From Mimachlamys varia (lineage: Eukaryota > Mollusca > Bivalvia > Pectinida > Pectinidae), in assembly GCA_947623455.1 (NCBI GenBank), contig OX392535.1, positions 33,628,688 through 33,692,687 of the forward strand: a stretch of DNA of 64,000 bases. The letters are read 5' to 3'. Under the pieces are notes generated by a model. The model saw only the letters and a list, made by a program, of their open reading frames with translations. It searched no databases and was not told the origin of the DNA. How positions within the stretch are numbered: position 1 is the stretch's first letter; each line of letters starts with the position of its first letter. The position numbers and the translations under genes are program-made. Shown piece by piece: positions 11,701-26,700 of this stretch.

Positions 11701-14700
11701 CACCTCAAAATCCATGATATTAACCAAATAAAATTACACAGTTTATATAGAGGGAAAAACGGTGATTGGGAAAAACATGATATAAAGAGGAATGTGATAT
11801 TAACAGGGGTGATATTAATTGGAATCCACCATAGAGATTTACACAATAACTTAAATCAAATGGGAGCAGGAAAATGGTCATGTGTTTATGAAAAGTCATG
11901 TGAATGTCACATGTACAGGTTCGCTACTGAAGACAACACTCACCTCGCTCTTGAAACCTTAAATTAAACAGAAAATAACGGAAAGTGAATTGAAAATTCA
12001 AACCACAGAAAAACATAGGTAATACTATGGGCCAAATACGACAGCCTCCTGAACATAAAAAATAACTATTTATTCCTTCAACTCCTTTTGACCCTATATT
12101 ATTTAACTCGTTCATCCTTGAAGTTTCATAACCTTTTCACAGTTGCAAGTATAAATTTAAATGCAAACCAACCTTTGCTTTGGAAGAGTTCAAAATGTCT
12201 TCTGGGCTGATTGAGTTAATACAGCTTAATTGCCCAGTCAACTTTGATTAGGTACAGTAAACTGACTTGCTAGGGACACAGCACCTGTGTCTTATATTTT
12301 TAATTTAATTTTAAGCAGAGAAATTGTGAGTAAGCTCACAATCTCACACTCTCTAAAATTTGTTATGGGTTCAAGTTAAAGCAGTTTATTACATACATGT
12401 AGGACAACTTATATGTATTGTAGATCAAGAAAAGTGAGTACATTTAACTATCATTTCTCTTTCTGACATCTTAATATTGAACACTACCGACTAAAGGTGC
12501 AAGTGTGTATGTAACAAAAGCATTTAAAGTTGTGCTTTCAACAAGAACAATGATATATCTATATCATGTATGGTATTATTCTTTGAAATTGGAACTATTG
12601 CAAGTATAAATTCAAATGCATAGAACTGATCTAAAATCTTAATGTTTTTTATTTTACCGTATAATATTTAATGAAATACGATTATTGATTAATTGATGAC
12701 AGTAAAATTACTGTCAAGATTATAGCATTAGACTACAATGATTCACTTTTGTAAAAATTAAACCTGAATAGACATTACCTGCAGATATCAAAACTGGAAT
12801 GTCTGCATATCTGGTCATTTCCCCAGGCAACCTGCAATTAGCATTATATTAAATGTTCAAGACATGTATGAAACATGCAAGGCCCTGAATGTGTATCCTA
12901 CCTCCTTCAAATTAGATCTTTTGCCAAGTGCTTATAGTACACATATCAAACAAAGGCTGAAAAATGTCACATGGATATAAATAGATAACTTGATCTACTA
13001 TTCCTTGTTGTGCATACAGCTGGACAACATTTTAAAACTTTATGACTCAAGTAGAGGGGTGATCAAGGATCATATATACTTACATAGACTACACTTGGCT
13101 GGAGTGCAGACAATGTTAATACAGTTCCAACATCTGTATTATCCATTCTAATCGCGGATGCGCTAGCATCTGCCCCATCAGGAGGAAGTACTGAAGAACA
13201 AAAAATGTAATGTTTGTTTCTAACGAAATCGTACCTAAAACTTACTGGATTTTTTTTATAAAATTTTTATTTGATCTATCAATTGAGTGATATTTACAAT
13301 ATTTCGGCATAATTAATGAATATTTAAGCGTTAATTAATATTACTTTTTCGGACCCTTGACCCTATGAGGTGTGTCTCTCCAAAGTATTCCCCGCAATCC
13401 CTTGGGGTACCCCTTCTCAGATCAGTCATTTCCCTGCATTCCAGCTCCCCAGTTGGACTTTTGTCCCATTGTACTAAGATCTTCTCTGTTTAAAAAGAAA
13501 AGAAAACATTTTAACATTGTTAACTATGGCATCATAATCAGGTCAGATTTATGGGAATATGTCAACTTGCATTAAGTCCCATCTGTTTGAGTAAATCATC
13601 CTTACAAAGATTGTTTTCATGAATCCTTTACCAAAACTGCAGTGTTCAATCAGGATTTGCACAAAGAGGGCTAGTTGGGCCCAGAGTGTTAACAAGAGGC
13701 CCAACGGGCCTTAACGGTCATCTGACTACCAATTGTAAAATCACTATGAAAATACGTGTAGTCATTAAATCAAGTTATAATATGCCTGTATAGATTGCCA
13801 AGTTCAAGATAGTGGCCTTCTTGGATTTCTGATGGGCTTGAAAAATAACAACACTTTGTTGGGACCATCTCAGGATATCATTTCTGGCAAGTTTCAGCTC
13901 AATTCCACTGGTAGAACTTGAGAAGTTTAAAATGTGTATTCAAAATGGCGGCTGTGGTGGCCATCTTGAATTTTGAACAAACCTAAAAATAACAACACTT
14001 AATCAGCATCATCTCAGAATCATTTCTGGCAAGTTTCAGCTTATTCCTAGTGAGTAAACTTGACAACAAACCCTTTTGGCCCCTGTGACCTTGAATGAAT
14101 GTCAGGGTCATTTTTTTAAACAAACTTGACACACCTTTATCCCAGCATGCCACAAGCCCAATATCACATCTCTGTGCCTTTTGGTTATTCAGAAAAAGTT
14201 GTTTTAAAGATTTTGACCCTTTTGGCCCCTGTGACCTTGAATGAAGTTCAAGGTCATTTATTTGAACAAACTTGGTAGACCTTTATCCCAGCATGCCACA
14301 GGCCTAATATCAGGTCTCTGAGCCTTTTAATTATTCAGAAGAAGTTGTTTAAAGATTATGACTGTTTTGGCCTCTGTGACCTTGAATGAAGGTCAAGGTC
14401 ATTTCTTTGAACAAACTTGGTAGCCCTTTATCCCAGCATAACACAGGACCAATATCAGGTCTCTGGGCCTTTTGGTTATTCAGAAGAAGTTGTTTAAAAA
14501 GATTTTGACCCTTTTGGCCCCTGTGACCTTGAATGAAGTTCAAGGTCATTTATTTGAACAAACTTGGTAGACCTTTATCCCAGCATGCCACAGGCCTAAT
14601 ATCAGGTCTCTGAGCCTTTTAGTTATTCAGAAGAAGTTGTTTAAAGATTTTGACCTTTTCGGCCCCTGTGACCTTGAATGAAGGTCAAGGTCATTTGTTT

Positions 14701-17700
14701 GAACAAACTTGGTAGACCTTTATCCCAGCATGCCACAGGCCTAATATCAGGTCTCTGAGCCTTTTAGTTATTCAGAAGAAGTTGTTTAAAGATTATGACC
14801 GTTTTGGCCTCTGTGACCTTGAATGAAGGTCAAGGTCATTTGTTTGAACAAACTTGGTAGCCCTTTATCCCAGCATGCCACAGGCCCAATATCAGGTCTC
14901 TGGGCCTTTTGGTTATTCAGAAGAAGTCGTTTAAAGATTATGACCGTTTTGGCCCCTGTGACCTTGAATGAAAGTCAAGGTCATTTCTTTGAACAAACTT
15001 GGTAGCCCTTTATCCCAGCATGCCACAGGCCCAATATTAGGTATCTGGGCCTTTTGGTTATTCAGAAGAAGTTGTTTAAAGATTATGACCGTTTTGGCCC
15101 CAGTGACCTTGAATGAAAGTCAAGGTCATTTCTTTGAACAAACTTGGTAGCCCTTTATCCCAGCATGCCACAGGCCCAATATTAGATCTCTGGGCCTTTT
15201 GGTTATTCAGAAGAAAATGTTTAAAGATTATGACCGTTTTGGCCCCAGTGACCTTGAATGAAAGTCAAGGTCATTTCTTTGAACAAACATGGTAGCCCTT
15301 TATCCCAGCATGCCACAGGCCCAATATCAGGTCTCTGGGCCTTTTGGTTATTCAGAAGAAGTTGTTTAAAAAGATTTTGACCTTTTCGGCCCCTGTGACC
15401 TTGAATGAAGGTCAAGGTCATTTGTTTGAACAAACTTGGTACCCCTTTATCCCAGCATAACACAGGCCCAATATCAGGTCTCTGGGCCTTTTGGTTATTC
15501 AGAAGAAGTCGTTCAAAGATTTTGACCTTTTTGGCCCCTGTGACCTTGAATGAAGGTCAAGGTCATTTGTTTGAACAAACTTGGTAGCCCTTTATCCCAG
15601 CATGCCACAGGCCCAATATTAGGTCTCTGGGCCTTTTGGTTATTCAGAAGAAGTTGTTTAAAAAGATTTTGACCTTTTCGGCCCCTGTGACCTTGAATGA
15701 AGGTCAAGGTCATTTGTTTGAACAAACTTGGTAACCCTTTATCCCAGCATGCCACAGGCCCAATATCAGGTCTCTGGGCCTTTTGGTTATTCAAAAGAAG
15801 TCGTTCAAAGATTTTGACCTTTTTGGCCCCTGTGACCTTGAATGAAGGTCAGGGTCATTTGTTTGAACAAAATTGGTAGCCCTTTATCCCAGCATGCCAC
15901 AGGCCCAATATTAGGTCTCTGGGCCTTTTGGTTATTCAGAAGAAGTCGTTCATAGATTTTGACCTTTTTGGCCCCTGTGACCTTGAATGAAGGTCAAGGT
16001 CATTTGTTTGAACAAACTTGGTAGCCCTTTATCCCAGCATGCCACAGGCCCAATATTAGGTCTCTGGGCCTTTTGGTTATTCAGAAGAAGTCGTTTAAAA
16101 ATTATGACCGTTTTGTCCCCTGTGACCTTGAATGAAGGTCAAGGTCATTTCTTTGAACAAACTTGGTAGCCCTTTATCCCAGCATAACACAGGACCAATA
16201 TCAGGTCTCTGGGCCTTTTGGTTATTCAGAAGAAGTTGTTTAAAAAGATTTTGACCTTTTCGGCCCCTGTGACCTTGAATGAAGGTCAAGGTCATTTGTT
16301 TGAACAAACTTGGTACCCCTTTATCCCAGCATAACACAGGCCCAATATCAGGTCTCTGGGCCTTTTGGTTATTCAGAAGAAGTTGTTTAAAGATTATGAC
16401 CGTTTTGGCCCCAGTGACCTTGAATGAAAGTCAAGGTCATTTCTTTGAACAAACTTGGTAGCCCTTTATCCCAGCATGCCACAGGCCCAATATTAGATCT
16501 CTGGGCCTTTTGGTTATTCAGAAGAAAATGTTTAAAGATTATGACCGTTTTGGCCCCAGTGACCTTGAATGAAAGTCAAGGTCATTTCTTTGAACAAACA
16601 TGGTAGCCCTTTATCCCAGCATGCCACAGGCCCAATATCAGGTCTCTGGGCCTTTTGGTTATTCAGAAGAAGTTGTTTAAAAAGATTTTGACCTTTTCGG
16701 CCCCTGTGACCTTGAATGAAGGTCAAGGTCATTTGTTTGAACAAACTTGGTACCCCTTTATCCCAGCATAACACAGGCCCAATATCAGGTCTCTGGGCCT
16801 TTTGGTTATTCAGAAGAAGTCGTTCAAAGATTTTGACCTTTTTGGCCCCTGTGACCTTGAATGAAGGTCAAGGTCATTTGTTTGAACAAACTTGGTACCC
16901 CTTTATCCCAGCATGCCACAGGCCCAATATTAGGTCTCTGGGCCTTTTGGTTATTCAGAAGAAGTTGTTTAAAAAGATTTTGACCTTTTCGGCCCCTGTG
17001 ACCTTGAATGAAGGTCAAGGTCATTTGTTTGAACAAACTTGGTAACCCTTTATCCCAGCATGCCACAGGCCCAATATCAGGTCTCTGGGCCTTTTGGTTA
17101 TTCAAAAGAAGTCGTTCAAAGATTTTGACCTTTTTGGCCCCTGTGACCTTGAATGAAGGTCAAGGTCATTTGTTTGAACAAACTTGGTAGCCCTTTATCC
17201 CAGCATGCCACAGGCCCAATATTAGGTCTCTGGGCCTTTTGGTTATTCAGAAGAAGTCGTTCAAAGATTTTGACCTTTTTGGCCCCTGTGACCTTGAATG
17301 AAGGTCAAGGTCATTTGTTTGAACAAACTTGGTAGCCCTTTATCCCAGCATGCCACAGGCCCAATATCAGGTCTCTGGGCCTTTTGGTTATTCAGAAGAA
17401 GTCGTTCAAAGATTTTGACCTTTTTGGCCCCTGTGACCTTGAATGAAGGTCAAGGTCATTTGTTTGAACAAACTTGGTAGCCCTTTATCCCAGCATGCCA
17501 CAGGCCCAATATTAGGTCTCTGGGCCTTTTGGTTATTCAGAAGAAGTCGTTTAAAAATTATGACCGTTTTGTCCCCTGTGACCTTGAATGAAGGTCAAGG
17601 TCATTTCTTTGAACAAACTTGGTAACCCTTTATCCCAGCATAACACAGGACCAATATCAGGTCTCTGGGCCTTTTGGTTATTCAGAAGAAGTTGTTTAAA

Positions 17701-20700
17701 AAGATTTTGACCTTTTCGGCCCCTGTGACCTTGAATGAAGGTCAAGGTCATTTCTTTGAACAAACTTGGTACCCCTTTATCCCAGCATAACACAGGCCCA
17801 ATATCAGGTCTCTGGGCCTTTTGGTTATTCAGAAGAAGTTGTTTAAAGATTATGACCGTTTTGGCCCCAGTGACCTTGAATGAAAGTCAAGGTCATTTCT
17901 TTGAACAAACTTGGTAGCCCTTTATCCCAGCATGCCACAGGCCCAATATTAGATCTCTGGGCCTTTTGGTTATTCAGAAGAAAATGTTTAAAGATTATGA
18001 CCGTTTTGGCCCCAGTGACCTTGAATGAAAGTCAAGGTCATTTCTTTGAACAAACATGGTAGCCCTTTATCCCAGCATGCCACAGGCCCAATATCAGGTC
18101 TCTGGGCCTTTTGGTTATTCAGAAGAAGTTGTTTAAAAAGATTTTGACCTTTTCGGCCCCTGTGACCTTGAATGAAGGTCAAGGTCATTTGTTTGAACAA
18201 ACTTGGTACCCCTTTATCCCAGCATGCCACAGGCCCAATATCAGGTCTCTGGGCCTTTTGGTTATTCAGAAGAAGTCGTTCAAAGATTTTGACCTTTTTG
18301 GCCCCTGTGACCTTGAATGAAGGTCAAGGTCATTTGTTTGAACAAACTTGGTAGCCCTTTATCCCAGCATGCCACAGGCCCAATATTAGGTCTCTGGGCC
18401 TTTTGGTTATTCAGAAGAAGTTGTTTAAAAAGATTTTGACCTTTTCGGCCCCTGTGACCTTGAATGAAGGTCAAGGTCATTTGTTTGAACAAACTTGGTA
18501 GCCCTTTATCCCAGCATGCCACAGGCCCAATATTAGGTCTCTGGGCCTTTTGGTTATTCAGAAGAAGTCGTTCAAAGATTTTGACCTTTTTGGCCCCTGT
18601 GACCTTGAATGAAGGTCAAGGTCATTTGTTTGAACAAACTTGGTAGCCCTTTATCCCAGCATGCCACAGGCCCAATATCAGGTCTCTGGGCCTTTTGGTT
18701 ATTCAGAAGAAGTCGTTCAAAGATTTTGACCTTTTTGGCCCCTGTGACCTTGAATGAAGGTCAAGGTCATTTGTTTGAACAAACTTGGTAGCCCTTTATC
18801 CCAGCATGCCACAGGCCCAATATTGGGTCTATGGGCCTTTTGGTTTATGAGAAGAAGATGTTTAAATGGAAAAGTTTACGGACGGCGCACGACGCACGGC
18901 GCACGACGCACGGCGCACGGCGCACGACGCACGGCGCACGACGACGGACGAAGCATGATGACTATAGGTCATCCTGACCCTTCGGGTCAGATGACCTAAA
19001 AACTGGGGGCCATTTTAAATTAAAGGGGGTCACTGAAATGTGTAATTATATAATATATCTAAAACACAAAAAAAACCTTCGCTGTATAATTTGTCCTTCT
19101 GAAATAAATCATCCCGCTCACACCCGACAAGGCATTCAAACTCATGTGATGACTGATGTCTTATAAGAGGTGAGGTGTGATAGTTTGTGCAATCATCATT
19201 AGATATGTAACTTTTTGAAGTCTGACTTTAAACTTATACATATTTCACATCTTATTCCTGATTTGGTTTCGTATTATAGTCAATTAAAAAAAAGGATTGT
19301 AACATAAATTACGTTTGAAATTTACGTTTTTTTCGGAAGAGTAATATCAGCCTGTTTCTTTCTGTTCAATTTTATTTCCCCTGACTTTTGCTCTGCTCTT
19401 TCCTAAAGTCACTGACTTCTTTTACTTTCCCACCTTAAGTATTTAGATATTTTGTTCTCATACATATCGAAACCATGCTTCGTTGACAGCAAATTACGTT
19501 TCAAAATCTGAATCACCGAAACGTTTGTTTTACATGAGATCATGAAACTGACTATAAGCCTCGTTATGAACCTGCTTTGCCACTTCCCATGTAAACACTA
19601 CGAAGATAAGTTGATCACGAAACGAGTTAGAGACTAATAAATCTTTGCCTATTCAGTCAATTTTATGGCAGAAACAAGAATTTAGCACTTCACACAATGG
19701 TAATCTCATTGCACCGGCCGGGCCCGGCAGTGTGTTCAGATTGCGCCATTTGTTTTACAAAGGGGTCATTGGCACAATGGCGCGGCCTGGATTGAAAACT
19801 GAAACTGTCATGGCACATTTAAGAAATAGTATTTTTTTTTTAGTAAAACTAAAACTTTGATAAATCATGTCTAAAATGAAGACAAAACCTTTTGGCAATC
19901 ATGGTAATATATAACAGTTTTAGTGATTTATACAAAATGATGGTCATTTTTTATGTGACAGTTCTAGTAAAATGTATATCTTAAACAGTATCAAGGTCAG
20001 GTCACTTTGCATGTAACAGTTTTAGTTATTTACAAAACATTATCAAGGGGAGGTCACTCTTTATAAATACAATTTATCTAAAATGGTATTAAGATGCCAG
20101 CACACTCAATGTGTAATCTACAAAACATTATCAAGGGGAGGTCACTCTTTAGATATACATTTGTATCTAAAATGATATTAGGATGCCAGCCCACTCTTAT
20201 GTGTAATCTACAAAACATTATCAAGGGGAGGTCACTCTTTATATATACATTTGTATCTAAAATGATATTAGGATGCCAGCCCACTCTTATGTGTAATCTA
20301 CAAAACATTATCAAGGGGAGGTCACTCTTTAGATATACATTTGTATCTAAAATGATATTAGGATGCCAGCCCACTCTTATGTGTAATCTACAAAACATTA
20401 TCAAGGGGAGGTCACTCTTTATATATACATTTGTATCTAAAATGATATTAGGATACCAGCCCACACTTATGTGTAATCTACAAAACATTATCAAGGGGAG
20501 GTCACTCTTTAGATATACATTTGTATCTAAAATGATATTAGGATGCCAGCCCACTCTTATGTGTAATCTACAAAACATTATCAAGGGGAGGTCACTCTTT
20601 ATATATACATTTGTATCTAAAATGATATTAGGATACCAGCCCACTCTTATGTATAATCTACAAAACATTATCAAGGGGAGGTCACTCTTTATATATACAT

Positions 20701-23700
20701 TTGTATCTAAAATGATATTAGGATACCAGCCCACTCTTATGTGTAATCTACAAAACATTATCAAGGGGAGGTCACTCTTTATATATACAATGATCTAAAA
20801 TGATATTAGGATACCAGCCCACTCTTATGTGAATCTACAAAACATTATCAAGGGGAGGTCACTCTTTATATATACATTTGTATCTAAAATGATATTAGGA
20901 TACCAGCCCACTCTAATGTGTAATCTACAAAACATTATCAAGGGGAGGTCACTATTTTTATATACAATGATCTAAAATGATATTAGGATGCCAGCCCACT
21001 CTTATGTGTAATCTACAAAACACTATCATGGGGAGGTCACTCTTTTTATATACAATGATCTAAAATGATATTAGGATGCCAGCCCACTCTTATGTGTAAT
21101 CTACAAAACATTATCAAGGGGAGGTCACTCTTTATATATACATTGTATCTAAAATTATATTAGGATGCCATCACACTCTTATGTGTAATCTACAAAACAT
21201 TATCAAGGGGAGGTCACTCTTTATATATACATTGTATCTAAAATGATATTAGGATGCCAGCCCACTCTTATGTGTAATCTACAAAACATTATCAAGGGGA
21301 GGTCACTCTTTATAAATACAATTTATCTAAAATGGTATTAAGATGCCAGCACACTCAATGTGTAATCTACAAAACATTATCAAGGGGAGGTCACTCTTTA
21401 TATATACATTTGTATCTAAAATGATATTAGGATGCCAGCCCACTCTTATGTGTAATCTACAAAACATTATCAAGGGGAGGTCACTCTTAATATATACATT
21501 GTATCTAAAATGATATTAGGATGACAGCCCACTCTTATGTGTAATCTACAAAACATTATCAAGGGGAGGTCACTCTTTATATAAACATTTGTATCTAAAA
21601 TGAAATTAGGATGCCAGCCCACTCTTATGTGTAATCTTCGAAACATTATCAAGGGGAGGTCACTCTTTATATATACATTTGTATCTAAAATGATGTTAGG
21701 ATGCCAGCCCACTCTTATGTGTAATCTACGAAAAATTATCAAGGAGAGGTCACTGTTTATATATACATTTGTATCTAAAATGATGTTAGGATGCCAGCCC
21801 ACTCTTTTGTGTAATCTACGAAACATTATCAAGGGGAGGTCACTCTTTATATATATATATTTGTATCTAAAATGAAATTAGGATGCCAGCCCACTGTTAT
21901 GTGTAATCTACGAAATCAAGGGGAGGTCACTCTTTGTATATACATTGTATCTAAAATGGTATTAGGATGCCAGCCCACTCTTATGTGTAACAGTTCTAGT
22001 TATATATAAAACTGTCTTAAGGGGAGGTAACTCTTTATGTAACAGTCCTATTTATAGCCAAAACAATATTAATGGGAGGTCACCCTGTAATTAAAATCAT
22101 ATTGCAGCGTTACAATGATACTTAACAATCTAGAATTATTTAAAGGCCCAATATAAGTAACTTCAGAAATTTTTTCATGATTCTGAAAATTTCTGAAAAA
22201 AAATCCAGTTGATAACCATGCAAAATAAGGCTAAAACAAAGTAAACCTGAGCGGAAACTAATAAGAAACTCTTGACAGAAAAATCCAAAGAATTGAAAAT
22301 AATAATTCAGGTGGGGCCCACTTCAACCACAAACCGAAGGTAGAAGACGGTTCAAAATGGACGCGTGTTTACAAATAGCATGTTTCAACTGCTGCTGTTC
22401 CGGTAACCACGTAAGAAGTCATCTTGGATATTGCTGATATCACTTAATCTTAACTAAATCTATAAATATAATTAGTTATTAGGCTTGATTTTTGCTTCAA
22501 GTTTTGCCGAAAGTTACGCATACTTGGCCTTTAATAACAGGTGATGAAGCTTGTAGTATATAAAATTAAATATCCTGATCCTTTTCTAATACTGCTTATT
22601 GGTTATACATACATATTAAATACGCCAAACCAGTGAGTACCACATACTGTACTTACTTTCTGGTAAATGACCAACAACAGTGCCCATCAGATCTGCATCA
22701 TGTATTTCCTGTACTCGTTCACCCAAGGGGAGATCACGCCAAAGCTGTTCACCTGGTTCTCCAGTCTGCCGTATAAGTGATTTGATATTGGCTTCCTTTC
22801 TTTCATTAGCTTGTCTAGCTGCAATTATCCTTTGAATGATTTCCTAAAACATCAGAAATAAATATTCAAGAATACTGGATCAGCTTAATTAGTAACATGT
22901 TTCTACAATGTTATTTTTGCAAAGAATCTTTATAAGTGCAACTGTAAATAAAAGTTTTAGTAAATTAAATGTACTTAAGTTCAAAAGTTTTTTCTACAAC
23001 ACAAGCCAAAACACAATTCACTGGTTGCATAACTGGATTTTGTCAATCAACAGCGACCAGATCAAAAGCTCAATTGGTTGAGCATCCGTCTAGAGTTTGG
23101 AGGGTTCTAGGTTTGAACCCTGGTCTGACCATGCCTTTTTCCTCTTTAGTTACACATTTCCTTTTAACAGTATTATTTTGGATATGTAAAATACAAAAAT
23201 ATTCACCAATCTCAATTATTTTTTTCAAACTAATATTCCTTCACAAAACAAATTATATAATTAGTCAATAAACAAAAAGTATTCACATTATTTCTAATAC
23301 TATATAGTTATAAGCAGGAGTCATTTCACTGGTTTTGTTGAACTTCGTGAGGTTTTTAGAACTAACCGTGTCTCCAGGATCATCCCCAGTGTAAGTCTTG
23401 ATCATCAGCTGGAAGTGTTCCTCAGACAAATCACCCCAATCACTTGTTATCATTTTCAGTATGTTACAAGCGTTGATCTGTAACAAACAGGAAAACAGGA
23501 AAATTAACAACTTCATTAAACTCAAGACTCAAATGGCCTGTATAGTTTCAGGATGGGGGGTCTCAACAGTTTCAAAGCTATGACTTGCCCTACGTGGGTC
23601 AATATGCATAAAATAAATTTGGGGCTCGCTTGCTTTGGATTGAGGAAAACAATATGTGAGATGTTGATCTTCCATTTTTATTTCTTCTCTCCTTTCTTTT

Positions 23701-26700
23701 TTTTTCTATCAATCTCCCACTTGGAGAGTTCCACATAATAAAAAGGAACAAAAAAATAAGAGTTGTCTCCCTTCCATAACCCATTTAACATAGTATAGAA
23801 TAGACCATAAGATGGCCACATGATGAAAGTTTATGCAGAAGATTGACAGAAAATTGCAAAGAGGTAGAATAATTGTTAGCAATTCACATTACATACTATA
23901 TTTATTTCATTACTCAGTGAATTTCAACAGTGAGAATCATCTAGATGGTGTGCAACATCTAAAATGACTAATAAGATCCAACAATTACCGAGTCAGATCA
24001 GGTTTACTATCATAACCATGCATAGGCCTAAGTTAGAGTGTAAAAAACTACCATAACTTCCTGTGTATTACCTGCACCGGGTTAAAGCCGGCGGGAAGTA
24101 AATTAAGGCATTTTAAAGGCTTTTGTAAAAGAAATTCCAGATAACTCACACTGGCAGTTTGCCTTTGTGATTAATTATTTTGAATGTTGGAAATTAGAGT
24201 TATATGATGGAAATAATGTGTTTATTTTGTAAATATATATTTGTTATATATGTTTCTGTGTATAACTAATGTTCTATATTAACTTATCAATGATATATTT
24301 TGTTTACAAATAGCGTAGATCTACATGTTGATAAAAGTGGAAACATTTAACAACGTATAGCCTGCATTATTTAATAATTTGGTTTAAAAAAACACAGATA
24401 GTCCGCACCGGTAGATAGCTCGCACTATGCATCTTCTGGTGTAAACAATTGTATAGCCCGCAGGCAATACACAGGAAATTACGGTAGTCAGTCTTTTCAA
24501 AGAAGACAACCTACTTCAAAGTGGATATTATATTTCTTAATGAAAATCAAGCCCATCATGGTAAAACAGAATATCTATAAAGCTGATGGTTAATTTCAAG
24601 TGTTGTCAGCCGGATGAATACATTGCTGCATGAAGGCGAATCAGACAAGATAGGAAAATCTAGCACTGGGTATCACACTGGATTTCCCTATCTCAGGTGA
24701 GAGAAAGTGTAGTGATTAGTGATCTCACCTGTTGCCAGGTTTGTCGGCCCAGCTGTCCTCCATTTTTATCTAGTATTGTCCCTCCTGTCATTTTAATTAC
24801 TCCCTCTAAGTGGCTGCGGACCTGTGAGAAATTAAACAACTACATGTACATTGTAATGTCACAATATTCAAAATAATGTAAACCAATTAAATTTCGCGCC
24901 AACTTAATTTCACGTTTTCAAATAAAATGACTATTTCGCGACGATATACCAGGGGGTTTAGTGGGGGTGGGGGTGGTGAGGGGTACATACCAATTTTTAT
25001 TAAAATCAGACAGTATCTGAATTTTGACCAATTAGAAGCCTCCATTTGACGGCCATATTGAATCATAATTAAGCATTTTCTTTTCATTTAAAATAAGGGC
25101 TGACATACTATCATCCCTTTAATTAAGTTTCATTGAGTTCAATCAAAGGGAACAAAAGTTAATACTGCATAAGATTTCAGCCAATCAGAAGTTGTGGCCG
25201 CCATCTTGATTACTTAATCCGTGAAAAAAGAGGAAGGTTCACAAATGACACCAAACTTATTACATGTATGTATGCAAAGTTTGGTGAGAATCCCAATGGT
25301 AGTTGCAGAGATTAGCTGGTTACATTACCAAGAAATAGGACGGCCCGGGACAGGGCTGGCCATGGACGGAACTGGACAGACATGGGTAATACTATCTGTC
25401 CTTCCATTTCATGACTGGAGCATCAAAATACCCTAAAGACATTCTGTAAATGATATGGCTAGCTATAGGCTAGGCCCTTCACCAATATTTTATGTTCTTA
25501 TAATCATTATTGATCATGTGTCTGAAATATTTTATTAAGCACAAGACACACAGTATTCCAAAGTTTAAAACTAACCTGTCTTGTGTCTCCAACTGGTACG
25601 AGGTGCACAGGAATTTCCAATGCACCAAGTTTCAAAGCTATTTGTATAAGCTCATTCTTCACATCAATAGTCTGAAAAAAAAAGAAATAAAAGTAAAATT
25701 TTGGACAACTTTCATTTGGTGGCTCTTCACTCAAGCTGACAACAAAATGAACATCATCACAATATGCATCACATGAAATATAATTTTTCGTTGAATTTAC
25801 CTTAGGGATATTCCATAATTAATTGTGTAGGGGTGGTGGGAGACACTTAATATAATTATGGATAGTAGGATTAAAACTAGAATTACGTGTAATCGCCTTT
25901 TGTGCTTTGTGCATGATGCAAATTCTCAAAATTCAAATGCTTTTACTCCAAAATACCAAAAACTGTAAAAAATTTGCTGTGAATTGAAGTTTGGTGTTAA
26001 GTATGATAGTACGAGTAATGGGACCAAATTTCAATTTAATTGAATAACAATGCGGTCACAGCCGCTGTCTGTAAAGCAATAACGTTAACTTAAGTCATGC
26101 TTTTCTCGGCTATCGTCGAAAGCAAGACAACTAGATCTACACACCTTTTCTTTTATTAAATCACTTTGCAATTGGGTCAAAGTAATTAATTTGAATTTAT
26201 TAGGCTAAATCTTTTGACCTGGATATAGAAGATTCTTCAGTTAAACTAAGCCATTGAAAGAAAAAATTGACAAACTGAACAAGCACTGATTTCAGAACTT
26301 AAATCTCAGAAATCACAGTATAGACAAGCTAGCAAGTAACAACTTTTATTAATTAGATTTTTATATCAACAGGTAATTGTGGTTCTCTTCAGTAAGTGCT
26401 ATTTGATCTATATATACTTCAGACGACTCAGGCTCAAATCTGTCTTTTCCTATTTGATCTATATATACTTCAGATGACCCAGGCTCAAATCTGTCTTCCT
26501 ATTTGATCTATATATACTTCAGACGACTCAGGCTCAAATCTGTCTTCCTATTTGATCTATATATACTTCAGAAGACTTAGGCTCAAATCTGTCTTCCTAT
26601 TTGATCTATATATACTTCAGACGACTCAGGCTCAAATCTGTCTTCCTATTTGATCTATATATACTTCAGACGACTCAGGCTCAAATCTGTCTTTTCCTAT

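Noticed and set aside
13691..18860. CRISPR-like array
   Set aside because: The whole ~146-bp unit is conserved. There is no alternation of short repeats with unique spacers, and the context is eukaryotic.
14349..18999. Dozens of 60-109-codon frames on both strands in the ~146-bp array
   Set aside because: Each is one repeat unit read between the same ATG and stop; identical peptides recur every unit on both strands.
23055..23135. Functional tRNA gene on the plus strand
   Set aside because: D and T arms pair, but the acceptor strands do not and the anticodon stem has a mismatch.
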